Below are positions 28,536 to 37,891 of a DNA stretch of 64,000 nt, one piece after another. This DNA is from CADEEN01 sp963783785. Its GTDB lineage: Bacteria > Pseudomonadota > Gammaproteobacteria > Burkholderiales > Burkholderiaceae_C. The stretch lies in NCBI GenBank assembly GCA_963783785.1, contig CAWAOQ010000009.1:203455-267454 (forward strand), read 5' to 3'. The notes beneath the pieces are model-generated. The model had not been told where the DNA came from. It saw nothing but the letters and a program-made list of their open reading frames with translations, and did no database searches. Made by a program: the position numbers and the translations under genes. Numbering within the stretch: position 1 is the first letter of the stretch; the number at the start of each line of letters is the position of its first letter.

Positions 28536-30404
28536 CTACTTCTCATCCCCAACCAGGTGATAACAAGGCGCCTTCTCCATGGTGTATTCGCCGGTCTTCG
28601 GATCGCGACGCGAAACCGTCAGCACGTGCCAGTTCGCGTCGTCCACCTTCATGGCGTCGCCTCGGTAGTAGTAACCCGGCCAACGGGTCTCCTTGCGGAA
28701 CAGCGTGTGCTGCGTGACGCACTCGGCGGCGCGATGACGGTGCTTCAATTCCCACGCACGCAGCAACTCGTGAATGTCCTTGGCGGCCAGGCTCTCGAGG
28801 TCTTCCTCCATGATCTTGAGCTTCTTCAGACCGATATTCAGAAGCTTCTCGTTGGTCATGTAGTTGACGGTCACTCCGCCGCAATACTCGTCCATCAGCT
28901 TCTGCAGACGTTCCAGGCCCTGCTTGGGATTGATGTAGTGCGGGTTGACATCGCCCGCCACGATCTCGTTGCGGTAGATCCTGTAGTGCTCCATGGGCTT
29001 GTAGATCTCTTCCTTGCGGCGCTTGATCTGCTCATCGGACACGACAATGCCTTCGGCCTTGCCGTCGTCGATGTACTTGCAGGCGGCCTTCGCGGCAAGA
29101 CGGCCTTCGGTGAACGACCCCGACGAGAAGGCGTGCGGCGTGCCGCCGACCGCGTCACCGGCGCCGAACAGACCTTCGATCGTCGTCATGCGGTTGTAGC
29201 CCCAGAAATACTCGGGAGGGGAAAGGTCCTCGGGGCCGGAGCACCAGGCACCCGAACCGGTCGCGTGGGAGCCCATGACGTAGGGCTCGGAGGTGGTCAG
29301 CTCGGGATTCTCGTTCTTGGGATCCACATCGGTAGCGGCCCACAGAACCGCCTGGCCGACGGTCATGCCGAGGAAGTTTTCCCAGCCGACCTCTTCCAGA
29401 TGAGGATCCTGGAAGGCGCGCATGGTCACCATGTGAATCGGGCCGCGGCCGGCATTGACTTCGCTGATCAACGCGTGGTTGCGCAAACAGGTCGGGATGG
29501 GCCGATGCGTCAGGTGCGAGGCTTCCGGGTCGAGATATTCCTTGCCGACCATCTTCTGCAGCTCGGGGAACCACTTGGACTCGTACTCTTCGCCCAGACC
29601 GTTTTGCGTATAGGTCTTCAGGTGCAGGAAGTAGGCGCCGACCGGGCCATAGCCGTCCTTGAAACGCGCCAGCACGATGCGGTTCTCCATCTGCGTCATC
29701 TTGGCGCCGGCATTGATCAGCAGGCCATAGGCAGACGCGGACGACCAGGGCGCGTACCAGGTGCGGCCGGAACCTTCGCCCACCGAGCGCGGCTTGAAGA
29801 TGTTGGAGGCACCGCCCGCGCCGCAGATCACGGCCTTGGACTTGAAGACGTGGTAGTTGCCGGTGCGGACGTTGAAGCCGACGGCACCGGCGACCCGGTT
29901 CTCCTTGCTGTCGTCCATCAGCAGGTGGGTGACGCAGATGCGGTTGAAGACCTTGTCCGCCGATTTCTTCGCGGCCTCGGCCACGATGGGCTTGTAGGAC
30001 TCGCCGTGGATCATGATCTGCCACCGGCCTTCACGCAGATAGCGCCCGGTCTTCGGGTCCTTCATGATCGGCAGGCCCCACTCCTCGAACTGATGCACCG
30101 TGGAGTCGACGTGGCGGGCCATGTCGAACAGCAGGTCTTCGCGCACCATGCCCATCAGGTCGATGCGGGCGTAGCGCACATGGTCCTCGGGCTGGTTCTC
30201 GCCCCAGCGCGTGCCCATGTAGCAGTTGATCGCGTACAGACCCTGGGCGACCGCACCCGAGCGATCGATATTGGCCTTCTCGGCAATGACGATCTTCTTG
30301 TTCTGGCCCCAGAACCTCGCCTCCCAGGCGGCACCGGTGCCGCCCAGGCCTGCCCCGACGACAAGAATGTCGATGCCGTCTTCGATGATCGTTTCGTAGG
30401 CCAT
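28536..30404 (-). CDS. aprA: AprA, APS reductase alpha subunit
   Basis: 622 residues of the FAD-binding subunit. The FAD fold is at the N-terminus (VVGAGLGGTGAAWEA, residues 16-30). Typical AprA segments follow, such as NRIVLARFKDGYGPVGAYF, RPIPTCLRNHALISEVNAG and the C-terminal RWPGYYYRGDAM. In sulfur oxidisers the enzyme joins sulfite and AMP to form adenosine 5'-phosphosulfate. The gene starts one base inside the aprB stop (TAATG), so the two are coupled. It is intact. Confidence 0.97.
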   Translation of the reverse strand: MAYETIIEDGIDILVVGAGLGGTGAAWEARFWGQNKKIVIAEKANIDRSGAVAQGLYAINCYMGTRWGENQPEDHVRYARIDLMGMVREDLLFDMARHVDSTVHQFEEWGLPIMKDPKTGRYLREGRWQIMIHGESYKPIVAEAAKKSADKVFNRICVTHLLMDDSKENRVAGAVGFNVRTGNYHVFKSKAVICGAGGASNIFKPRSVGEGSGRTWYAPWSSASAYGLLINAGAKMTQMENRIVLARFKDGYGPVGAYFLHLKTYTQNGLGEEYESKWFPELQKMVGKEYLDPEASHLTHRPIPTCLRNHALISEVNAGRGPIHMVTMRAFQDPHLEEVGWENFLGMTVGQAVLWAATDVDPKNENPELTTSEPYVMGSHATGSGAWCSGPEDLSPPEYFWGYNRMTTIEGLFGAGDAVGGTPHAFSSGSFTEGRLAAKAACKYIDDGKAEGIVVSDEQIKRRKEEIYKPMEHYRIYRNEIVAGDVNPHYINPKQGLERLQKLMDEYCGGVTVNYMTNEKLLNIGLKKLKIMEEDLESLAAKDIHELLRAWELKHRHRAAECVTQHTLFRKETRWPGYYYRGDAMKVDDANWHVLTVSRRDPKTGEYTMEKAPCYHLVGDEK

Positions 30405-30883
30405 TAGTAGGTGACCCCCATCTTGAGCTTGAGACCCGCGGCCGCGAGCGTGCGCAGACCACCCTCATCCATGCGGATGTATTTCGGCTCGTTGTAGAGC
30501 AATTCGCCGTCGCGCATTTCCTTGCTGGGTCCGGGAACATCCGCGAGCTTGGGGATCGCCTGTCCCCAGGGCTTGGTGGTGATGGGCGACAGGAAGTTCT
30601 TCTCCGTGCCGTTGCGGAACTTGATCCTCCAGGCGATCGTGCCCTTGCGTTCGTCGCGGTCGACGCGAACGCTGTGGCCCAGCGGGGCGAAGTCGGCATA
30701 GCCGCGCACGTCGATCGCATTCTGCGGGCAAGCCTTGACGCAGGAGTAGCACTCCCAGCACATGTTCGGCTCGATGTTGTAGGCGCGCCGATAGGTCTTG
30801 TCGATGTGCATGATGTCCGAGGGGCAGATGTCGACGCAATGTCCGCATCCGTCGCACCTTGTCATGTAGACGAAGGTAGGCAT
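30404..30883 (-). CDS. aprB: AprB, APS reductase beta subunit
   Basis: 159 residues with two [4Fe-4S] clusters: CDGCGHCVDICPSD (residues 10-23) and CWECYSCVKACPQN. The remaining C-terminus is the AprB tail that wraps AprA. Electrons from the FAD leave through these clusters, here probably to AprM. The spacing aprM-aprB-aprA is compact. Confidence 0.96.
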   Translation of the reverse strand: MPTFVYMTRCDGCGHCVDICPSDIMHIDKTYRRAYNIEPNMCWECYSCVKACPQNAIDVRGYADFAPLGHSVRVDRDERKGTIAWRIKFRNGTEKNFLSPITTKPWGQAIPKLADVPGPSKEMRDGELLYNEPKYIRMDEGGLRTLAAAGLKLKMGVTY

Positions 30884-30928
30884 TAGCTGGCTCCTTGATA
30901 TGTTCCGCTCAAACCTGCGGGCTGTCTT

Positions 30929-31735
30929 CTAGTAGTGGCGCGGTGCTTCGCGCTTGATGCCGAGCCCCATGTCCATCGGGGCGTCTCGCAACAGTTCCAT
31001 CGAGTGTCGTTCCCGTTGTGCAGGATCGTCCCGGGTCTGCGTCGGCAGATTCGCGCACGACCCGTTGGCCTTGGAAACCCGCTTCTCGAAGGCCGCCGCG
31101 GGCTTGAAGAACATGTGCGCGAACTTCGACCACGGCACCCCGGCGAACAGCACCGTGGTGGCCAGGATGTAGAGGCCGAACAGCACGCCCGCACCGCCGC
31201 CGGTCGCCGCCCAGACCAGGCCCAGCGTCACGCTCGCGAGCAGCGACAGAATGAACAGGTCGGCGCGCACGAGGCGCAAGGGCGAGTTGCCCTCGGCGGC
31301 GACATCGACGCGGATGAAGAACCAGAACCAGTAGCCGCCGACGCAGACCATCAAGCCACCGAGCCACCAGAGCTGCGCCCAGAGGGCGCTCGCCGAGGCG
31401 TTGAACACCATCACGGCCGTGGCGACGACGTAAAGGACGAATCCGTACATGCCGAGCAGGTGCGCGATGCGCCGGCGCGGATTGCAGAACTCCCCGGAGG
31501 CGAGTACGTCGACGACGGCAGTCTGCACGGCGATCGAGACGAGTTCGCCGCCTCCAACCGGCTGCGCACCCTTCGCCTTGCGCATGTTCTGGAAGAAGTA
31601 CTTCGCGCTGCCCTTGTGCACGACGTCGAACAGCGTGCCTGCCACGACCAGGATGATCATGACGACGATGTAGGTCTGCATGACCGCAGGCGGAATGGAC
31701 GCCGAAAGCGCGGCAAACGGATTGCTGGTGAACAT
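30929..31735 (-). CDS. aprM: AprM, putative membrane anchor of APS reductase
   Basis: 268 residues with five to six hydrophobic segments of the NarI/DsrM-like type, including MQTYIVVMIILVVAGTLFD, HLLGMYGFVLYVVATAVMV and the histidines of HMFFKPAAAF. AprM replaces QmoABC as the proposed electron link between AprBA and the quinone pool in many sulfur oxidisers. No qmo genes are present. It opens the apr operon, which has only about 65 bp of sequence before the next gene. Confidence 0.85.
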   Translation of the reverse strand: MFTSNPFAALSASIPPAVMQTYIVVMIILVVAGTLFDVVHKGSAKYFFQNMRKAKGAQPVGGGELVSIAVQTAVVDVLASGEFCNPRRRIAHLLGMYGFVLYVVATAVMVFNASASALWAQLWWLGGLMVCVGGYWFWFFIRVDVAAEGNSPLRLVRADLFILSLLASVTLGLVWAATGGGAGVLFGLYILATTVLFAGVPWSKFAHMFFKPAAAFEKRVSKANGSCANLPTQTRDDPAQRERHSMELLRDAPMDMGLGIKREAPRHY

Positions 31736-31801
31736 TTGAATCCTCTCCTCGACCCGATGATTTTAGGAAGCAACGACGCGGCGGACGCAATAGAAAGAGG
31801 A

Positions 31802-32314
31802 CTATGCGGCCATGGAAAGAACTTGAAAGCGCATCGCGGCCAGGTCACCGAGCGCCCAGGTCGCGGGCCCCGCGAGTCCAGCCACCGTCCCCGGATTCAC
31901 CAGCCAGGTCCTGCCGCCCTTGACGTTCGCCACCTGTTCGACGCCGGCGGCATGCGAGTGGCCGCAGCACACGAGGTCCCAGTCGCCGGTGCAGGCCATC
32001 GCGTGGCCGTACTCGGGGTAATGCACGACGAAGATGCGCCGGCCGCCGAGCTCCAGGCGCGCGTCGGGGCCGTGGTAGCGCAGCAGACCGCCGCTCTTCT
32101 GCATCTGGAAGTGCAGCGCCTGCGGGTCGCCGACGTTGTTGCCATGGATGAGGTGCACCGGCAGGCCGTGCGCGAGCGCGGGCTTCACGGTCTGCGCGCC
32201 GATCAGGTCGCCGCAGTGGATCACCGCTTCGGCGCCCTCGGCTTTCGCGTCGCGCACCGCCTGGGCCAGCGCGTCGGCGCGGTCGTGGCTGTCCGAAACG
32301 ATGCAGACTTTCAT
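31802..32314 (-). CDS. YfcE/MJ0936-type metallophosphoesterase
   Basis: 170 residues of the calcineurin-like fold with all metal motifs: SDSHDRADAL, HCGDLIG, GNNVGD and CCGHSHAAG. YfcE-type enzymes act on phosphodiesters. It lies 4 bp downstream of sat, so it is co-transcribed. A role in handling adenylylated by-products is only a guess from that link. Confidence 0.85.
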   Translation of the reverse strand: MKVCIVSDSHDRADALAQAVRDAKAEGAEAVIHCGDLIGAQTVKPALAHGLPVHLIHGNNVGDPQALHFQMQKSGGLLRYHGPDARLELGGRRIFVVHYPEYGHAMACTGDWDLVCCGHSHAAGVEQVANVKGGRTWLVNPGTVAGLAGPATWALGDLAAMRFQVLSMAA

Positions 32315-32318
32315 GCGT

Positions 32319-33524
32319 TCATCTCGACGACGCGCTCGCGCCGACAGGCCCGGCATCCAACTCGGCGTAATAGGCGCGGAGGATTTCAAGCACTTCCGGA
32401 CGGCTGAACTCGGCGGGCACCGGATGGCCTTCGGACAGCCACTTGCGCAATTGCGTGCCGCTGACCTGCAGGCGCTCGGCGTCGGTGTGCGGGCAGGTGC
32501 GACCGGAGGCCATGCCGCCGCACTTGTAGCACCAGAAGGCCACATCGATGCACAGCGCGCGCGTCTCGAGCGCGTCGGGCGGAATCTCGTCGAAGATGTG
32601 GTGCGCATCGAAGGGGCCGTAGTAGCTGCCCACGCCGGCGTGGTCGCGCCCGACGATCAGGTGCGAGCAGCCGTAGTTCTGGCGGAACAGCGCGTGCAGC
32701 AGCGCCTCGCGCGGCCCGGCATAGCGCATGTCCAGCGGGTAGCCGGCCTGCACGATGGTCGAAGGCACGAAGTAGTTCCTGGCCAGCGCGGCGATCGCCC
32801 GCGTGCGCACTTCGGCCGGGATGTCGCCGGGCTTGAGCGCGCCCAGCAGCGAGTGCACCAGCACGCCATCGCAGACCTCGATCGCGACCTTGGCCAGATA
32901 CTCGTGCGAACGGTGCATGGGGTTGCGGGTCTGGAACGCAGCGATGCGCGACCAACCGTAGGACGCGAACAACGCCCGCGTCTGCGCCGGCGTCATGTAC
33001 AGGTCGCCGTACTTCTCGGGGAAGCCGCCCTGCGACAGCACTTTGATCGGGCCAGCCAGGTTCACCGGTGGCTGATCCATGACCATCTTCACGCCCGGGT
33101 GCGCGGGGTCCACGGTCCTGAAGATGCGTGCGCATTCGTGCGCCTTGTCGATGCGGTACTTCTCGCTCACGCGCATCGTGGCCAGGCAGTGGCCGTCGTC
33201 GGGGTCGTGCAGCGCAATGTCCTGTCCCGGCGCGATCGAGGCGGCCGCGGCTTCGTCGACCGACAAGGTGATCGGGATCGGCCAGAAGAGGCCGCGAGCG
33301 GTGTGCATGGTGTCGCACACGCCGCGCCAGTCGGCCTGCGACATGAAGCCGTCCAGCGGCGTGAAGCCGCCGATGCCCATCATCAGGATGTCGCCGCGCT
33401 CACGCGAACTGACGCGCACCTGCGGCAGCGTAGCGGCGCGCGCGCGCTCGTGGTCGAGCTCGGCGCCATCGAGCAGCAGGGGCGCGAGGCTACCGCCGCC
33501 GTGCGGACGAACCAGGCCGCTCAA
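32319..33524 (-). CDS. sat: dissimilatory ATP sulfurylase
   Basis: 401 residues of the Sat type. Active-site motifs QTRNPMHRSHEYL (about residue 196) and GRDHAGVGSYYG (about residue 293) are complete. The C-terminal zinc-binding group is also present (CYKCGGMASGRTCPH). In the oxidising direction it turns APS and pyrophosphate into ATP and sulfate, completing the AprBA branch. It is divergent from a LysR regulator gene across 211 bp that show no recognised operator. Confidence 0.96.
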   Translation of the reverse strand: MSGLVRPHGGGSLAPLLLDGAELDHERARAATLPQVRVSSRERGDILMMGIGGFTPLDGFMSQADWRGVCDTMHTARGLFWPIPITLSVDEAAAASIAPGQDIALHDPDDGHCLATMRVSEKYRIDKAHECARIFRTVDPAHPGVKMVMDQPPVNLAGPIKVLSQGGFPEKYGDLYMTPAQTRALFASYGWSRIAAFQTRNPMHRSHEYLAKVAIEVCDGVLVHSLLGALKPGDIPAEVRTRAIAALARNYFVPSTIVQAGYPLDMRYAGPREALLHALFRQNYGCSHLIVGRDHAGVGSYYGPFDAHHIFDEIPPDALETRALCIDVAFWCYKCGGMASGRTCPHTDAERLQVSGTQLRKWLSEGHPVPAEFSRPEVLEILRAYYAELDAGPVGASASSR

Positions 33525-33735
33525 CGGGCGACCTCGGTGCTGCGCAGCGCGGTATTCGCCTTGGGAGCGGCCCGGCGGCTCATGCGCATCCTCCAGGGAG
33601 ACGGTCGGTCTTCGCTTCGCTCATTGGTCTATGGCTGTGATCGACGGAACGCACGACACGCCAACATGGCGCGCCTCGCAAGGCCGCATCCTAGGCAAGG
33701 CCTTTCAAAAGAAAAAGCGGACAATTGCGGTCACG

Positions 33736-34716
33736 ATGACCGAAAAAACAGGTAACTACAGGGCCACCCAGGCAGCCGCGCGATTGCGGCTGAACCTGCG
33801 CCAGCTCGAAGTCTTCGTGGCCACTGCACGCGCCGGTTCGACGCGCGCCGCGGCCGACCATGTGGCGCGCTCGCAGTCGGCGGCCAGTGCCGCGCTCGCC
33901 GAGCTGGAGCAGTGCCTGGGCGTCGAGCTGTTCGATCGCGTGCGCCGGCACCTGGCGCTGAACGAGAACGGCCGCGCACTGCTGCCGCTGGCGGCCTCGC
34001 TGCTCGATCAGGCCGCAGAACTGGAACACCTGTTCTCCGGCGAGCACGCCGCCCCGCTGCGTCTGGCTGCCAGCCTGACGATCGGCGAGTACCTGCTGCC
34101 CGATCTGCTGGCTCGCTGGAAGCTGGAACATCCGCTGAGCCCGGTGCGGCTGTCGATCGGCAACACCAGCGAAGTCATTGCCGCCGTGGCGGCGTTCGAT
34201 GCCGATGTCGGCTTCATCGAAGGGCCGCAAACCCATCCGCAGTTGATCGTGCGGCCGTGGCTGAACGACGAAATGGTCATCGTCGCGGCACCGAGCCATG
34301 CCTTGGCCGGCCGCATCGTCAGTGTGCGCCATCTGCGCGAGGCCACCTGGGCTTTGCGCGAACCGGGCTCCGGGACTCGCGAGGCGGCCGATCGCTGGTT
34401 GCTGGAGCGCGTCGGGTCACTGCGCGTCGAGTTCGAGCTCGGCAGCCCGGAGGCGATCAAGCGGCTGGTGGCCAATGGCAGTGCGCTGGCATGCCTGTCG
34501 CGCGAGGTCGTGGCGCGCGAGTTGGCCCAGGGCACCCTGGTCGAGCTCGCGACGCGGCTGCCGCGTGCCACACGCCGCCTCGCCATGGTGCTGCACCGCG
34601 ACAAGCATCTCGGCCGCGGCACGGACAACTTCGTACGGCACTGCGCGGCATTCGCGACGACCGCGCTGGCGGCGTCCCGAGCGCCCCAGGGCGTGGCCCA
34701 GCCGGGTCAGGGCTGA
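33736..34716 (+). CDS. LysR-type regulator divergent from sat
   Basis: 326 residues. The winged helix-turn-helix is at residues 20-80 (LNLRQLEVFVATARAGSTRA, SQSAASAALAELEQCLG), and the periplasmic-binding-like effector domain begins around residue 105. It resembles the YeiE/CysB-like side of the family, but I cannot assign a ligand. The ATG at 33736 is preceded by a long purine-poor leader. Divergence from sat makes control of sat the first guess. Confidence 0.85.
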   Translation: MTEKTGNYRATQAAARLRLNLRQLEVFVATARAGSTRAAADHVARSQSAASAALAELEQCLGVELFDRVRRHLALNENGRALLPLAASLLDQAAELEHLFSGEHAAPLRLAASLTIGEYLLPDLLARWKLEHPLSPVRLSIGNTSEVIAAVAAFDADVGFIEGPQTHPQLIVRPWLNDEMVIVAAPSHALAGRIVSVRHLREATWALREPGSGTREAADRWLLERVGSLRVEFELGSPEAIKRLVANGSALACLSREVVARELAQGTLVELATRLPRATRRLAMVLHRDKHLGRGTDNFVRHCAAFATTALAASRAPQGVAQPGQG

Positions 34717-34744
34717 TGGTGTGGCGGCGGCAGAACGGTTCAAA

Positions 34745-35947
34745 ATGCAGCGCATGCAAGCTGATCGGCCCGTAAACCGTCCGCAGCCACCGCCGGCGGA
34801 AACAGGCCTGCTCGCCGAGATCGCCGCCGGACTGGCCACGAGCAGCGACCTCAACCAGTTGGTCGCGCATTTCCTCGACCGTATCGTCCGTCTGGCCGGG
34901 GCGCAGGCCGGTACGGTGCGGTTGCTGTCCGATGCGGGCGACCAGCTGCAACTGGTCAGCACCCTGGGCCTGCCCGAAGACCTGTGCGGCCTTGGCGCGG
35001 TGGTGGACCGGCATTGTGGCCACTGCGGCGCCGCGGCCGATGGCCAGCAGATCGTCTGGGCGACGGACCTCAGTACCTGCTCGGACCGCACCGGCAGCGA
35101 CTACTTCGGTCATGGCGGCCGCTGCCTGCTGGCCGTGCCGCTGCAGCATCGCGGTCGCACGCTGGGCGTCTACAACCTGTTCTTCTCCGGCAAGAACGAG
35201 CCTTCACCCGAGATCCAGGCCATCCTGCGTTCGATCGGCGAGTTGCTGGGCCTGGCGCTGAACAATGCGCGGCTGGAACAGCAGCGCCTGCACAGCACGC
35301 TGGCGGCCGAGCGCCAGTTGATGGCCGCCGAGGTGCACGATTCGCTGGCACAGTCGCTGGCCTTCGCGAAGATGCGCATGCCGCTGCTGCACGATGCGAT
35401 GCTCGCGCACGACGACGCGCGCGCCCAGCAGTACTACGACGATGTGCGGCGCGCGATGACCGAGGCCCATGCCAGCCTGCGCGGCATACTTACGCACTTT
35501 CGCACGCCGATGGACCCGCAAGGCCTCGTGCACGCGCTCGACGCCAGCGCCGAGAACTTCCGTCGCAGCACCGGCGCCGAGCTGGACTTCGTCAACGAGT
35601 TGCCGGGCCTGAAGCTCCCGGCCGAACAGGAAACCCAGGTGTTCCACATCGTCCAGGAGGCCTTGAACAACGTGGCGCGCCATGCGCACGCCCGGCACGC
35701 ACGGCTGTGCATTGCAGCGGCCCGGCCGGGCGAATTGGAGATCGTGGTCGAGGACGACGGTGCCGGTCTGCCACCGACTGCCAGTGGCGGCACGACGCAC
35801 TACGGCATGGAAATCATGGTCGAGCGCGCGCGCCGGCTCGCCGGCACGCTGGAGGTCGGCGCCCGCCAGGGCGGCGGCACGCGCGTGCGGCTGACGTTTC
35901 CGGTGCGTGCCGTCGATGCGGCTGCGGTCGCCATGGGGACTGCCTGA
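34745..35947 (+). CDS. soluble NarX-like histidine kinase with Cys cluster
   Basis: 400 residues and no membrane segment. A GAF domain spans about residues 20-175. It contains five Cys (81, 91, 94, 112, 127) within CGLGAVVDRHCGHCG and the following stretch. The HisKA_3 dimerisation box has the phospho-accepting His198 in EVHDSLAQSL, and the HATPase domain ends the protein (QEALNNVARHAHA, DDGAGLPP). This is the NarX/NarQ kinase family without the periplasmic nitrate sensor, so the signal is probably cytoplasmic and redox or sulfur related. The stop overlaps the regulator start (TGATG). Confidence 0.88.
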   Translation: MQRMQADRPVNRPQPPPAETGLLAEIAAGLATSSDLNQLVAHFLDRIVRLAGAQAGTVRLLSDAGDQLQLVSTLGLPEDLCGLGAVVDRHCGHCGAAADGQQIVWATDLSTCSDRTGSDYFGHGGRCLLAVPLQHRGRTLGVYNLFFSGKNEPSPEIQAILRSIGELLGLALNNARLEQQRLHSTLAAERQLMAAEVHDSLAQSLAFAKMRMPLLHDAMLAHDDARAQQYYDDVRRAMTEAHASLRGILTHFRTPMDPQGLVHALDASAENFRRSTGAELDFVNELPGLKLPAEQETQVFHIVQEALNNVARHAHARHARLCIAAARPGELEIVVEDDGAGLPPTASGGTTHYGMEIMVERARRLAGTLEVGARQGGGTRVRLTFPVRAVDAAAVAMGTA

Positions 35948-36636
35948 TGGTCACGCCGCGCATCGTCCTGGTCGACGACCATGCGCTTTGCCGCACCGGC
36001 CTGACCGACCTGCTGCACCACCGCGGCAACATCGCCGTGGTCGCCGCGCTGGGCAACCCGGAACTCGTGGCGCCGGCGTTGCGCGAGCACAAGCCCGATC
36101 TGCTGGTGCTGGATCTGCGCATGCCCTCGACCGACGGGCTGACCCTGATGCGCCGGCTGCGCGCCGAAGGCTTCGAGACACCGGTGCTGATCCTCACGAT
36201 GAGCGACTCCGAAGCCGACCTGGCGGCCGCGTTGCGGGCCGGCGTGCGCGGCTACCTGCTCAAGGACATGGAACCCGAAGACGTGATCGCGGCGATCGAG
36301 CGCGCGGCGCGCGGCGAGCTCACCGTGGCGCCGGCAATGACGCCCAAGCTGGCCAAGATGCTGCAGACCGGGTTCAAGGACGCCGGCCGCAAGGATCCGC
36401 TCAACAGCCTGACCGAGCGCGAGCGCCAGATCCTCGAGCACCTGGCGCGCGGCGAAAGCAACAAGGCCATTGCACGCACGCTGGACATCAGCCACGACAC
36501 CGTGAAGCTGCATGTGCGGCACATCCTGTCCAAGCTCAACCTGAGCTCGCGCGTCGAAGCCGCCGTGTTCGCCGTCGAGTCGCGCAGCGCGGCCGCCGAA
36601 GGTCGCGCTTCGAGCGACGCGCCGTCGGGCAGCTGA
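35947..36636 (+). CDS. NarL/FixJ-type response regulator
   Basis: 229 residues. The receiver domain shows VLVDDHAL, the phospho-accepting Asp in LVLDLRMP and the conserved Lys in YLLKDM. The LuxR-type helix-turn-helix is at residues 155-215 (LTERERQILEHLARGESNKA, HDTVKLHVRHILSKLNL). It is translationally coupled to the kinase. Its DNA site is unknown; the TACCC-type inverted repeats elsewhere in the window resemble NarL-family half sites and are the best candidates. Confidence 0.9.
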   Translation: MVTPRIVLVDDHALCRTGLTDLLHHRGNIAVVAALGNPELVAPALREHKPDLLVLDLRMPSTDGLTLMRRLRAEGFETPVLILTMSDSEADLAAALRAGVRGYLLKDMEPEDVIAAIERAARGELTVAPAMTPKLAKMLQTGFKDAGRKDPLNSLTERERQILEHLARGESNKAIARTLDISHDTVKLHVRHILSKLNLSSRVEAAVFAVESRSAAAEGRASSDAPSGS

Positions 36637-36648
36637 GCGCGCGAAGTC

Positions 36649-37506
36649 TCAGGCCGCGCGGGAACGGCCCGACGCCAGCGACACGCTGTCCTGCGCCGCG
36701 GCAACGGCGACCGAGGCGTGTTCGCCGAACCAGGCCAGCTGGTCGTGCAGGCGCACGACCTCGCCGACGATGATCAGGCAGGGTGACTGCAGCCCGGCCT
36801 CGGTGACGCGCAGGTGCAGGTCTGCCAGCGTCGCGGCGACGACCCGCTGGTCGAGCGTGGTGCCCTGCTGCACCACGGCCGCCGGCATGCTCGGAGCGAC
36901 GCCGTGCGCAATCAGCTGTGCGCAGATGTCGGCCAGCCCGTTCAACCCCATGTAGATCACGACGGTCTGGCGCGGCCGCGCCAGGGCCGGCCAGTCGAGG
37001 TTGCAGCTGCCGTCCTTCAGGTGGCCGGTGACGAACAGGCACGACTGCGCGTAATCGCGATGGGTCAGCGGAATGCCGGCGTAGCTGGCCACGCCGCAGG
37101 CCGCCGTGATGCCGGGCACCACCTCGAAGGCGATGCCGTGCGCCGCCAGCACCTGCAACTCCTCGCCACCGCGGCCGAACACGAACGGGTCGCCGCCCTT
37201 CAGGCGCACCACCTGCCGGCCCAGGCGGGCCTGCCGCAACAGCAGCGCGTTGATGTCGTCCTGCGCCATGCTGTGGTTGCTGCGCTCCTTGCCGACGTAG
37301 ATCCGCTCGGCCTGCGCGTTGATCAGCTCCAGCACGCCCTCGCCGACCAGGTGGTCGTAGACCACGACATCGGCCTGCGCCAACAGCCGCGCCGCTCGCA
37401 GCGTCAGCAGATCGGGGTCGCCGGGGCCGGCGCCGACGAGGAAGACGCGGCCCACGGGCGCGCGATAACGCGCCAGCAGCGCCGTCATGTCGACATAGGA
37501 GTTCAT
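36649..37506 (-). CDS. cobA: uroporphyrinogen-III C-methyltransferase for siroheme
   Basis: 285 residues. The SUMT motifs VGAGPGDPDLLTL, VVYDHLV, RLKGGDPFVFGRGGEE and VVPGITAACG are complete. The enzyme makes precorrin-2, the precursor of siroheme used by DsrAB. It is the last gene of the dsr operon. It stands alone rather than as a CysG fusion, so the later siroheme steps must be encoded elsewhere. Confidence 0.92.
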   Translation of the reverse strand: MNSYVDMTALLARYRAPVGRVFLVGAGPGDPDLLTLRAARLLAQADVVVYDHLVGEGVLELINAQAERIYVGKERSNHSMAQDDINALLLRQARLGRQVVRLKGGDPFVFGRGGEELQVLAAHGIAFEVVPGITAACGVASYAGIPLTHRDYAQSCLFVTGHLKDGSCNLDWPALARPRQTVVIYMGLNGLADICAQLIAHGVAPSMPAAVVQQGTTLDQRVVAATLADLHLRVTEAGLQSPCLIIVGEVVRLHDQLAWFGEHASVAVAAAQDSVSLASGRSRAA

Positions 37507-37523
37507 GGTCGTCCTCTCGCGTC

Positions 37524-37877
37524 TCAAGCTGAACAGCCGCTGCAGCCACCGCTGCCACAGGCCTTGGCGGGCGGCTCGGCGGCGGCGTCCTCGGGCACGA
37601 AGATGAAATTGAAATTGCCGGGCTCGATCTCGACGAAATCGAGCACCACGCCATCGAGCATCGGTTGGCTCGGTGGCGCGATCAGCACGTCGACGCCGTG
37701 CAGCTGCAACGGCAAGTCGCCCTCGCGCGGCTCGTCGAAGCCCATGCCGTACTCGATCGAGCCATCGGCGACCTGGCGCGCGGCGACGCGCAGCGCCATG
37801 CCGGCGGCATCGCTGCGCGACGCTGCGGCGAGGATTTCCTGCGAGGCGGTCGGAGTCACTGAGAACACGTCGGTCAT
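37524..37877 (-). CDS. dsrR: DsrR, IscA-like protein
   Basis: 117 residues of the A-type iron-sulfur carrier fold: SVTPTASQEILAAA, LRVAARQVADGSIEYGMGFD and a C-terminal Cys cluster ACGSGGCSGCSA. In Allochromatium DsrR is needed for normal dsr expression and does not keep all the ligand Cys of IscA. Here three Cys are packed at the very end. It lies between cobA and the DsrC-like gene. Confidence 0.88.
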   Translation of the reverse strand: MTDVFSVTPTASQEILAAASRSDAAGMALRVAARQVADGSIEYGMGFDEPREGDLPLQLHGVDVLIAPPSQPMLDGVVLDFVEIEPGNFNFIFVPEDAAAEPPAKACGSGGCSGCSA

Positions 37878-37891
37878 CCTTTCATCGGCGA

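Noticed and set aside
34745..36636. A nitrate-sensing NarXL system
   Set aside because: The kinase lacks the periplasmic P-box sensor and membrane segments, and no nitrate-reductase genes are nearby.
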